NCBI GenBank assembly: GCA_947496175.1
Contig: CANMBU010000003.1
Coordinates: forward strand, 774,334-838,333
DNA from: an uncultured Roseovarius sp.
GTDB taxonomy: Bacteria; Pseudomonadota; Alphaproteobacteria; Rhodobacterales; Rhodobacteraceae
Direction: 5' to 3'
Length of the DNA stretch: 64,000 bases
Shown in pieces: positions 56,684 to 64,000 of the stretch. Each line of letters begins with the position of its first letter. Within the stretch, counting starts at the first letter, position 1. The notes beneath the pieces are model-generated. The model had not been told where the DNA came from. It made no database searches and worked only from the letters and a program-made list of their open reading frames with translations. The translations under genes and the position numbers were made by a program.

Positions 56684-57843
56684 CCCATCGCCCCCATCAG
56701 CTCACGTCCAATCAGCATCCGCCGGATCTCGCTTGTCCCTGCGCCGATTTCCATCAGCTTGGCATCACGGAAGAGCCGTGCGACGGGGCTGTCGGCGAGA
56801 AAGCCGGCGCCGCCCATGGCCTGCACAGCCTGATGCGCCTGGGTCATGGCAACTTCAGAGGCATAGAGGCAGCAGGCGGCGGCGTCCTGGCGGGTGACCT
56901 CGCCGCGGTCACAGGCCTTGGCGCATTCGTAGACATAGGCGCGCGCGGAATTCATCGCAGCATACATATCGGCAATCTTGCCCTGCATGAGCTGGAAAGA
57001 GCCAATGGGCTGCCCGAACTGCTTGCGTTCGGCCATGTAGGGCATGACCTCATCCATGCAGCCCGCGATGATGCCCGGACCGATGGCGGCCAGCACGACA
57101 CGCTCATAGTCCAGCCCGGACATGAGCACCTGTACGCCCTTGCCCTCTTCGCCCAGCACATTTTCAAAGGGCACTTCCACATCCTCAAAGATCAGCTCAG
57201 CAGTGTTGGACCCCCGCATCCCCAGCTTGTCGAAATGCGGGCTGGTGGAAAATCCGGTCATGGTTTTCTCGACGAGAAAGGCCGTCATGCCTTTGGCCCC
57301 GGCCTCAGGGTCGGTTTTGGCATAGACCACCAGCGTATCGGCATCCGGGCCATTGGTGATCCAGTACTTGTTGCCATTGAGCCGGTAGTGATCGTTGCGC
57401 TTTTCGGCGCGCAGTTTCATCGAGACCACGTCGCTGCCTGCTCCCGCCTCGGACATGGCCAAAGCGCCGACATGTTCGCCGCTGATAAGACCCGGCAGGT
57501 ATTTGGCGCGCTGGTCCTCAGTGCCATTCAATTTGATCTGGTTCACACATAGATTGGAATGTGCGCCGTAGCTGAGCGACACAGAGGCCGAGGCACGGGC
57601 GATTTCCTCGACCGCCACAACATGCGCCAGATACCCCATGCCCGCACCACCGTATTCCTCAGAAACCGTGATCCCCAGCAGGCCCAGATCGCCCATCTCG
57701 CGCCAAAGCGCGTTGGGAAAGGCGTTTGAGCGGTCAATCTCAGTCGCCATGGGCTTGACGCGGTCTTGTGCCCAGCGGTGCACCATGTCCCGCAACGCAT
57801 TCACATCCTCGCCCAGATCGAACTTCATTACGGCGTTAAACAT
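56680..57843 (-). CDS. ivd: Isovaleryl-CoA dehydrogenase
   Basis: Flavoenzyme oxidising isovaleryl-CoA to 3-methylcrotonyl-CoA, 387 aa. Core motifs are [34 protein letters not shown] (FAD contact), the catalytic-Glu [15 protein letters not shown], and the C-terminal [17 protein letters not shown]. Start ATG 57843 (RBS GGGAG) gives the standard length; the longer reading from 57894 does not match. First enzyme of the leucine cluster. Confidence 0.95.
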   Translation of the reverse strand: MFNAVMKFDLGEDVNALRDMVHRWAQDRVKPMATEIDRSNAFPNALWREMGDLGLLGITVSEEYGGAGMGYLAHVVAVEEIARASASVSLSYGAHSNLCVNQIKLNGTEDQRAKYLPGLISGEHVGALAMSEAGAGSDVVSMKLRAEKRNDHYRLNGNKYWITNGPDADTLVVYAKTDPEAGAKGMTAFLVEKTMTGFSTSPHFDKLGMRGSNTAELIFEDVEVPFENVLGEEGKGVQVLMSGLDYERVVLAAIGPGIIAGCMDEVMPYMAERKQFGQPIGSFQLMQGKIADMYAAMNSARAYVYECAKACDRGEVTRQDAAACCLYASEVAMTQAHQAVQAMGGAGFLADSPVARLFRDAKLMEIGAGTSEIRRMLIGRELMGAMG

Positions 57844-57966
57844 CGGCAGGCGCTCCCGGCATTTATTGAACACTTGTTCATTTAAATACGGCAAGACCCG
57901 TGACAGGTCAATCCTGTGCAGGCAGGTTAGAGAAAAATCAGTCCACCTGTCTGAAGATGAACAGCT

Positions 57967-59172
57967 TTACTCCGCCGCTTGCTGACCTTGCCAGACAGCC
58001 CCAACCTCGGCGCGGATGATCCGGGCGATGAGCTCGCAATCAGCCAGCGAAAATGTCAGCGGCAGGCGCATGTCGAGAATGCCCCGCAAAATGCGATCCG
58101 ACTCTGGCATCCGCTCCGACGACGCATAGCGCCAGCTGTCATAGCGACTGGTAAAGCCGGTAGGCTCTGCGCCACCAAACCATTTCAATTCGACCCCGCG
58201 CGCCGCACAGCGCGCGACCACCTCATTGACGGTCTCGGCGCTCCAATTCAGCAGCAGGAACTGAATGGAAGACCCGACATAGGTCTCCTCTTCTGGCCGG
58301 TCGACAACCGTTAAACCCGGCGTATTGCGCAGCCCGTCCTCGACCGTTTTGTAGCGCGCATTCCACGCCTTACACTGCGCCTCCAGATTCGCCAGCTGTG
58401 GTCGAAGGATGGCCGCGCGCAGATGATCCATGCGGCCCGACACGTTCGGCGTGGTGTATTTCACGCGCTCAAACACCTCATCGGGCGGCACTGTGCCATG
58501 CCGACCATAAAGCATGTACGACCCCGAAAGGATAATGGCCCGGGCCATCACCTCATCATCATCGGTGACGAAAAACCCGCCTTCGCCGGAATTCATATGC
58601 TTGTAGGTTTGGGTCGAATAGCATCCGATTTTGCCAAACCGCCCCGAGGGCACCTCGCGCCAATAGGCGCCCATCGTGTGCGCGCAATCCTCAATCACCG
58701 TAATCCCGGCGGCATCGCAAATTGCCATGAGCCGATCCATATCGCACAAATGCCCGCGCATATGACTGAGCATCAGCACCGAGGCCTGATCCACCTTGGC
58801 CTCAAGATCATCCAAATCAATGGTCAGGTTCTCGGTCACGCCCACGAACACCGGCGCGGCGTTCACACTGGCAATCGAGCCGGGCACGGGGGCGAGTGTA
58901 AACGCATTTGTAAGCACCTTATCACCGGGTTGCACACCGATGGACCGCAGCGCCGTTGCCATGGCGTACCCGCCGGAGGCCACGGCCAAACAGTACTTTG
59001 CGCCCACAGAAGCGGCAAACTCCTGCTCCAGACGCCCCACTTCGCCCACGTCGCCAGGGTCAAGATTGTAACGGTGCAAGCGCCCGGATTTGAGCACATC
59101 AAGCGCCGCCGAAACCCCTTCGTCTGAGATCGGTTCCTGCTGAGTGAAATTGCCTTTGAAGACTTCGGTCAT
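57967..59172 (-). CDS. DegT/DnrJ/EryC1/StrS family aminotransferase
   Basis: 401-aa PLP-dependent aminotransferase. The catalytic Lys lies in TYKHMNSGEGGFF, preceded by the family's EDCAHTMGAYW and LMLSHMRGHLCDMD (PLP-binding region). These enzymes usually aminate nucleotide-linked keto-sugars for surface polysaccharides; no other sugar genes adjoin it except glmU/glmS further right. Separated from the leucine genes by about 120 bp. Confidence 0.88.
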   Translation of the reverse strand: MTEVFKGNFTQQEPISDEGVSAALDVLKSGRLHRYNLDPGDVGEVGRLEQEFAASVGAKYCLAVASGGYAMATALRSIGVQPGDKVLTNAFTLAPVPGSIASVNAAPVFVGVTENLTIDLDDLEAKVDQASVLMLSHMRGHLCDMDRLMAICDAAGITVIEDCAHTMGAYWREVPSGRFGKIGCYSTQTYKHMNSGEGGFFVTDDDEVMARAIILSGSYMLYGRHGTVPPDEVFERVKYTTPNVSGRMDHLRAAILRPQLANLEAQCKAWNARYKTVEDGLRNTPGLTVVDRPEEETYVGSSIQFLLLNWSAETVNEVVARCAARGVELKWFGGAEPTGFTSRYDSWRYASSERMPESDRILRGILDMRLPLTFSLADCELIARIIRAEVGAVWQGQQAAE

Positions 59173-59209
59173 GTCTAAACTATCTGCCTATGTGCCCTGT
59201 CGGGTCAAG

Positions 59210-59875
59210 TCATCCCAAAAGCCGCGCCACCACGCCCGGCAAATCTTCGAAACGGTCGATTGTCGCCTCGGGCTCCAGCGCGCGCACATCTTCATCGCCG
59301 GGCCCAAAGGTCACCAGAACTGATGGCACACCCGCTGCGCGGGCCGTTTCGCGGTCGGTCACTGTGTCGCCCACCAAAAGGCAGCGCGCAGGATCGCCAC
59401 CTGCCTGCCGCACCGCGTGGCGCAAAGGCTCGGCATCAGGTTTGCGCACGGACAAGGTGTCTGCGCCCACAAGCGCGCCAAAATCCTCCAGCACCCCAAG
59501 GCTTGCCATGAGTTGCCGCGCCAGACCTTCGGGCTTGTTGGTGCAAATCGCCACTTTGTAGCCGCTCTGTTTCAACGTCTCGACCGTCTCCATTGCGCGG
59601 GGGTAAAATACCGTATGATGGTCAATCGCCTGACCATAGGCCTCAAGCAGCACAGGATAGTAACGGTCAATCTCGGCCTCATCCTCTGCACGGTCCAATC
59701 GGGTCAGCCCAAGTTTGAGCATCGCTCGCCCCCCGCGCAGGGCGGTCGCGGCGTCATTTTGAGGATTGAGCATGTCGCCGACACCCATCTGACGAAAGCA
59801 CGCATTGGCCGCCGCGATCAGGTCACCGCTTGTGTCCGCCAGAGTTCCGTCAAGATCAAACACCACTGTTGTCAT
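59210..59875 (-). CDS. gph: Phosphoglycolate phosphatase-like HAD hydrolase
   Basis: 221 aa. HAD motif I is VVFDLDGTLADT (residues 4-15), with the nucleophilic DxD; motif II ICTNKPEGLARQ, and motif III LLVGDTVTDRETARAAGVP. The cap domain is of the Gph type. Removes 2-phosphoglycolate from DNA repair or photorespiratory side reactions. Divergent from glmU. Specific substrate is inferred from family length. Confidence 0.88.
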   Translation of the reverse strand: MTTVVFDLDGTLADTSGDLIAAANACFRQMGVGDMLNPQNDAATALRGGRAMLKLGLTRLDRAEDEAEIDRYYPVLLEAYGQAIDHHTVFYPRAMETVETLKQSGYKVAICTNKPEGLARQLMASLGVLEDFGALVGADTLSVRKPDAEPLRHAVRQAGGDPARCLLVGDTVTDRETARAAGVPSVLVTFGPGDEDVRALEPEATIDRFEDLPGVVARLLG

Positions 59876-60039
59876 AGTTTCACCGCTCTTTGAGGGCCTT
59901 ATCCGGCCAAGTAACCCACGCTTTCGGCGGGTTTTCGCACGGCTTTGTCACATCCCGCAATCATCTTTGATGGGCTGCGACCTTGCGCGACACCCGCAAG
60001 TGGATAAAAGGTGCGAGCCCGTAAGGAACGAGGACGCGG

Positions 60040-61389
60040 ATGAGTATAGCTTTGGTGATCCTGGCCGCTGGTCAGGGAACGCGCATGAAATCGGACCTGC
60101 CCAAGGTGTTGCACCAAGTTGCAGGTGCGCCCTTGTTGGTGCATGCCATGCGCGCCGGGGCATCGCTTGCGCCTGCGCGGACCGTTGTGGTGACGGGCCA
60201 TGGCGCGACTTTGGTCGAAAAAGCCGCGGGCGCCTATGATGAGGACGCGCGCATCGCCCATCAGGTCGAACAAAAAGGCACAGCACATGCGGTGGCCCAG
60301 GCTGCGCCAGAACTGGCCGGCTTTGAGGGAGATGTGATCGTGCTCTATGGCGACACGCCGTTTATCTCGCCTGAGACATTGGCCCGGATGAGCGAAGCGC
60401 GCAGCACACATGATGTTGTTGTTCTGGGCTTTGAAGCAGCCGATCCCGGACGCTATGGCCGCCTTGTTATGAATGGCGATGCGCTTGAAAAGATTGTCGA
60501 ATTCAAGGACGCAGATGAGGCGACACGTGCCATCACGTTCTGCAACTCAGGTGTGATCTCCGCCTCTGCCAAGGTCTTGTTCGACCTGATCAACGCGGTT
60601 GGCGATAACAACGCAGCGGGGGAATTTTACCTCACCGACATTGTCGGGCTGGCCCGTGACCGGGGACTTTCCGCCACGGCGATTGCCTGTGACGAGGCCG
60701 AGACTTTGGGCGTCAATTCCCGTGCCGAACTGGCACAAGCCGAAGCGGCCTTTCAGACCCGCGCCCGCGCCGAGGCCTTGGAGACTGGCGTCACAATGCA
60801 TGCCCCGGACACCGTCTATTTCGGCTTTGACACGGTTGTTGGCCGCGACACGGTGATTGAGCCCAATGTGGTTTTTGGCCCGGACGTCACCATTGAGTCT
60901 GGCGCACATATCCGTGCCTTTTCACATCTGGAAGGCTGTCACGTGGCCCGTGATGCGGTGGTAGGGCCCTATGCGCGCCTGCGCCCCGGCGCGGAACTGG
61001 CAGAAGGGGCCAAGATCGGCAATTTCGTGGAAATCAAGAATGCACAGCTGGGCGAAGGGGCCAAGGTCAATCATCTGAGTTACGTGGGCGATGCCAGCAT
61101 CGGCGCAGGCAGCAATATCGGCGCAGGCACAATCACCTGCAATTATGACGGTGTCATGAAGCATCGCACCGAGATTGGCGAGCGGGTCTTCATCGGCTCC
61201 AACACGATGCTGGTGGCCCCCGTATCGGTTGGGGACGACGCCATGACCGCCTCTGGTTCGGTGATCACGCATGACATCGCGCCCGAAGCCTTGGCCATTG
61301 CACGCGCGCGGCAAGAGGATAAACCGGGCATGGCGCGCAAGCTCTTTGAGATTTTGAAAAAGAAAAAAGCCATTCGGGACAAGGGTTAA
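60040..61389 (+). CDS. glmU: Bifunctional UDP-N-acetylglucosamine pyrophosphorylase / glucosamine-1-phosphate N-acetyltransferase
   Basis: 449 aa. N-terminal uridyltransferase LAAGQGTRMKSDLPKVLH (8-25), GDTPFI and NSGVI; C-terminal left-handed beta helix hexapeptide repeats with the acetyltransferase active-site HLSYVGDASIG and the NYDG loop. Makes UDP-GlcNAc for peptidoglycan and LPS. GAGG 8 bases before the ATG. Followed by glmS after 5 bp. Confidence 0.97.
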   Translation: MSIALVILAAGQGTRMKSDLPKVLHQVAGAPLLVHAMRAGASLAPARTVVVTGHGATLVEKAAGAYDEDARIAHQVEQKGTAHAVAQAAPELAGFEGDVIVLYGDTPFISPETLARMSEARSTHDVVVLGFEAADPGRYGRLVMNGDALEKIVEFKDADEATRAITFCNSGVISASAKVLFDLINAVGDNNAAGEFYLTDIVGLARDRGLSATAIACDEAETLGVNSRAELAQAEAAFQTRARAEALETGVTMHAPDTVYFGFDTVVGRDTVIEPNVVFGPDVTIESGAHIRAFSHLEGCHVARDAVVGPYARLRPGAELAEGAKIGNFVEIKNAQLGEGAKVNHLSYVGDASIGAGSNIGAGTITCNYDGVMKHRTEIGERVFIGSNTMLVAPVSVGDDAMTASGSVITHDIAPEALAIARARQEDKPGMARKLFEILKKKKAIRDKG

Positions 61390-61394
61390 GATTT

Positions 61395-63218
61395 ATGTGT
61401 GGGATTATTGGTGTTCTCGGCGAGCATGAAGTTGCTCCAACCCTCGTAGAAGCGCTGAAGCGGTTGGAATATCGCGGTTACGACAGCGCGGGCATCGCTA
61501 CGATTAACTATAATAAACTCGACCGCCGCCGAGCAGTGGGCAAGCTGGTGAACCTCTCGGACTTGCTCGTACATGACCCCCTGCCCGGCAAGGCGGGCAT
61601 CGGACACACCCGCTGGGCCACCCATGGCGCGCCCAATGTCGCCAACGCGCACCCCCATAAATCCGGACCTGTGGCAGTTGTGCATAACGGGATCATCGAA
61701 AACTACCTCGACCTGCGAAGCGAGCTCGCCGCCAAGGGCCTGGCCAACGAGACCGATACGGATACCGAAACCGTGGCGATGCTGGTCAACGCCTACATGC
61801 AGGACGGCGATGATCCTGTGACAGCCGCCCGCAAAACTATTGCGCGTCTTGATGGAGCCTATGCGCTGTGTTTCCTGTTCGATGGTGAGGACGACCTCAT
61901 CGTGGCGGCCAGAAAGGGCAGCCCGCTGGCCATCGGCTATGGCGAGGGCGAGATGTATGTCGGCTCGGACGCGATTGCGCTGGCCCCGCTTACCGATCGT
62001 ATCGCCTATCTCGAAGAGGGTGACATAGCGGTTGTCACGCGCGAAAGCGTTGAAATCAAGGATGAAAACGGCACCCTGGCCAATCGTGAGATCCGCACGG
62101 TGCAGTTGGATAACGCCCGCGTGGACAAGGCTGGGCACAAGCACTTCATGGCCAAGGAAATCGCCGAACAACCCGGCGTGATCGGCGATGCGTTGCGGCA
62201 TTATCTGAATGAAGATGGTGCCACACTGAACCTGCCTCAGGCAGGCCTTGATTTTAACGATTATGACCGGCTCACCATGGTGGCCTGCGGCACGGCCTAC
62301 TACGCCTGCCTGACCGCGAAATACTGGTTTGAACAACTGGCGGGCATGCCTGTTGAAGTCGATATTGCCTCGGAATTCCGCTATCGTGAACCGCCCGTAT
62401 CGGATCGTACTGCAGCGCTTTTTGTCAGCCAGTCCGGCGAGACAGCAGACACGCTGGCCGCGCTCCGCTATTGCGAGGGCAAAGCAAAGAAAATCCTTTC
62501 GGTGGTCAATGTGCCCGAAAGCTCGATTGCCCGCGAAAGCGATGTTGCCCTGCCCATCTTTGCTGGCACAGAAATTGGTGTGGCCTCAACGAAAGCCTTC
62601 ACCTGTCAGCTGACCGTGTTGCTTTTGCTGGCGCTCAAGGCTGCGTCGGACCGAGGTGAGATGGAGGCCACAAAACTGAAAGAAACACTCTCTCGTTTGC
62701 GCGCCATTCCCGCGGTTCTCAACACCGCGCTTGAGACCAATGACGATTTCCGCAAAGCGGCCAGCCGTCTGGCGAATTCAGACAACGCGCTCTTTCTCGG
62801 GCGTGGCCTGATGTATCCCCTGGCCTTAGAGGGTGCATTAAAGCTAAAAGAAATCAGCTATATACATGCCGAAGCTTATGCGTCTGGAGAGTTGAAACAC
62901 GGCCCAATCGCGCTCATCGACAAGGAAATGCCTGTCGTGGTCATGGCACCCCAGGATGGGCTTTTCGGCAAGACGGTCTCGAATATGCAAGAGGTGATGG
63001 CGCGCGAAGGCAAGGTGATCCTCATCACCGATCCTCCAGGGGCCGAGGCCGCAGGCGAAGACACATGGATGACACTGGTCATGCCGCAGGTTGATCCAGT
63101 GCTGACGCCAATCGTCTACGCCATTCCAGCGCAGCTCTTGGCCTATCACACAGCTGTGGCCAAAGGCACCGATGTGGACCAGCCGCGCAACCTTGCCAAA
63201 TCTGTGACCGTGGAATGA
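61395..63218 (+). CDS. glmS: Glutamine-fructose-6-phosphate aminotransferase (isomerizing)
   Basis: 607 aa. Catalytic Cys2 in MCGIIGVLGE (1-10), glutaminase GHTRWATHG and NGIIENYLDLR, then two SIS domains with SQSGETADTLAALR and the C-terminal DQPRNLAKSVTVE. First committed step of amino-sugar synthesis, supplying GlmU. The start follows the glmU stop by 5 bp, and the last codons overlap the start of alkD. Confidence 0.97.
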   Translation: MCGIIGVLGEHEVAPTLVEALKRLEYRGYDSAGIATINYNKLDRRRAVGKLVNLSDLLVHDPLPGKAGIGHTRWATHGAPNVANAHPHKSGPVAVVHNGIIENYLDLRSELAAKGLANETDTDTETVAMLVNAYMQDGDDPVTAARKTIARLDGAYALCFLFDGEDDLIVAARKGSPLAIGYGEGEMYVGSDAIALAPLTDRIAYLEEGDIAVVTRESVEIKDENGTLANREIRTVQLDNARVDKAGHKHFMAKEIAEQPGVIGDALRHYLNEDGATLNLPQAGLDFNDYDRLTMVACGTAYYACLTAKYWFEQLAGMPVEVDIASEFRYREPPVSDRTAALFVSQSGETADTLAALRYCEGKAKKILSVVNVPESSIARESDVALPIFAGTEIGVASTKAFTCQLTVLLLLALKAASDRGEMEATKLKETLSRLRAIPAVLNTALETNDDFRKAASRLANSDNALFLGRGLMYPLALEGALKLKEISYIHAEAYASGELKHGPIALIDKEMPVVVMAPQDGLFGKTVSNMQEVMAREGKVILITDPPGAEAAGEDTWMTLVMPQVDPVLTPIVYAIPAQLLAYHTAVAKGTDVDQPRNLAKSVTVE

Positions 63219-63925
63219 GCGCGACTGTCCCGGACACAGGTTCCGGGCCAATTTCACTTGAAACAGCACTTGAGGCCCTGCGCGCACATGCAGAACCCGG
63301 ACGCGCAGGAGGCATGGAAGGTTACCACAAGGTCCCGCGCACCTATTTGGGCGTGCCAAACCCAGCATTGAACGATCTGGCCAAAAACTGGCGGCAGTCT
63401 ATGCAGGTTGAAGAGCGCGTGTCCCTGGCGCGAACTTTGTGGGACACAAACATCTTCGAGGCCCGACTGGCCGCCGCCAAATTGCTCACGCAAGCGCGGA
63501 TCACCCCGGATGAGGCTGTCTGGAGCCTAATCACAAGCTGGCTGCCCGATTTTGACAGCTGGGCCATTGCAGACCATGCCATGATGGCTGGGCAAAAACG
63601 GCTCATGGCAGATCTCAAACGCATGGACGAGATCGAGCCGTGGACACGTTCGCAAATCCATTGGACCCGCCGCGCCGCAATGGTCATCACTCTTCCGCTG
63701 ACCAAACAAAACCACCCCAAGCCGCATGAGAGCGCTGCGCGGGAGCGTGTTTTGGGCTGGGCCGCAGCCTATGTCCAGGACCCGGAATGGTTCATTCAGA
63801 AATCCGTGGCGTGGTGGTTGCGCGACTTGTCAAAGCATGATCCTGATCGCGTGCGCATGTTCATGTCAGAGCATGCGCCAAAGATGAAGCGGTTTGCGCG
63901 CAAAGAAGCAGAGAAATATTTGTAA
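63215..63925 (+). CDS. DNA alkylation repair protein, AlkD-like
   Basis: 236-aa HEAT-repeat DNA glycosylase-type protein. Family landmarks are YLGVPNPALNDLAKNW, NIFEARLAAAKLL, the catalytic-region LPDFDSWAIADHA (Asp) and FIQKSVAWWLRDLSKHDPDRVRMF. Removes alkylated purines. ATG overlaps the glmS TGA by 4 bp (ATGA), so translation is coupled. A second member (AlkC-like) is at 10563. Confidence 0.9.
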   Translation: MSATVPDTGSGPISLETALEALRAHAEPGRAGGMEGYHKVPRTYLGVPNPALNDLAKNWRQSMQVEERVSLARTLWDTNIFEARLAAAKLLTQARITPDEAVWSLITSWLPDFDSWAIADHAMMAGQKRLMADLKRMDEIEPWTRSQIHWTRRAAMVITLPLTKQNHPKPHESAARERVLGWAAAYVQDPEWFIQKSVAWWLRDLSKHDPDRVRMFMSEHAPKMKRFARKEAEKYL

Positions 63926-63927
63926 AT

Positions 63928-64000
63928 TCAGCTGCCTGCGCGGTACACTTCAACTTCCGGCAAATCCGTTAACCCCACTTGCAAAAGCCGCATAGCCGCC
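63928..64000 (-). CDS. Possible 3' end of a minus-strand gene
   Basis: The window's last 73 bases contain an open minus-strand frame of 23 codons ending in TGA (63930-63928) that would encode a C-terminus such as LQVGLTDLPEVEVYRAGS. It runs off the window, so no function or full frame can be given. Confidence 0.35.
   Translation of the reverse strand, partial: AAMRLLQVGLTDLPEVEVYRAGS

Noticed and set aside
61386..62336. 316-aa minus-strand frame opposite glmS
   Set aside because: Shadow of the GlmS glutaminase domain.

Overview
This 64-kb window is chromosomal DNA of an alphaproteobacterium, almost certainly a marine Rhodobacteraceae (Roseobacter group). The evidence is a complex I (nuo) operon interrupted by small Rhodobacteraceae-type accessory genes (DUF5333 and DUF5337 families), a biotin ligase gene after nuoN, a Hint-domain protein, tatABC followed by a DUF815 ATPase, and a full leucine-degradation set. 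The DNA is moderately GC-rich with dense, mostly overlapping genes. I saw no rRNA, tRNA, CRISPR array, prophage or insertion sequence.

Left part (1-25 kb), mostly housekeeping: a 5'-truncated DEAD-box helicase; an HNH protein; a dimethylglycine-dehydrogenase-like flavoprotein that lacks its folate-binding half; surE-pcm-nlpD (protein and wall maintenance, without rpoS); tatA-tatB-tatC-DUF815 ATPase (twin-arginine export); a sodium:solute symporter; an SDR enzyme with an AlkC-like DNA repair protein; a Hint-domain protein; prfC; a few poorly known genes; a glycosyltransferase; a second DEAD-box helicase; a 2OG-Fe(II) oxygenase of the HalD/BesD-like group; and RNase J, coaX and birA.

Centre (25-45.6 kb, minus strand): one long nuo operon in the order A-B-C-D-E-F-G-H-I-J-K-L-M-N. 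All fourteen complex I subunits are present, and fourteen additional ORFs sit between them: five lipoproteins or secreted proteins, a DUF5333 protein, three small membrane proteins, a MAPEG protein, a carboxymuconolactone-decarboxylase-like protein, a degenerate methyltransferase, a zinc-ribbon protein, and a membrane protein whose C-terminal domain duplicates the C-terminal extension of NuoE. Most junctions overlap by 1-4 bp or are a few bases apart, which suggests translational coupling. An intrinsic terminator follows nuoN.

Right part (45.8-58 kb, minus strand): leucine catabolism, in the order isovaleryl-CoA dehydrogenase, acyl-CoA synthetase, methylcrotonyl-CoA carboxylase beta, carboxylase alpha, HMG-CoA lyase, methylglutaconyl-CoA hydratase. 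Several small membrane or secreted proteins and a thermonuclease are interspersed. A plus-strand ompW gene with a near-ideal FNR/FnrL class II promoter splits the cluster. The window ends with a DegT aminotransferase, phosphoglycolate phosphatase, and glmU-glmS-alkD (amino-sugar synthesis plus an overlapping DNA repair gene).

The strongest leads are the accessory gene set inside nuo (zinc ribbon, methyltransferase, duplicated helix-hairpin-helix domain, His-rich NuoL loop), the ompW promoter, a palindrome inside the carboxylase beta coding sequence, and two AT-rich orphan genes. None is proven to be a new system.
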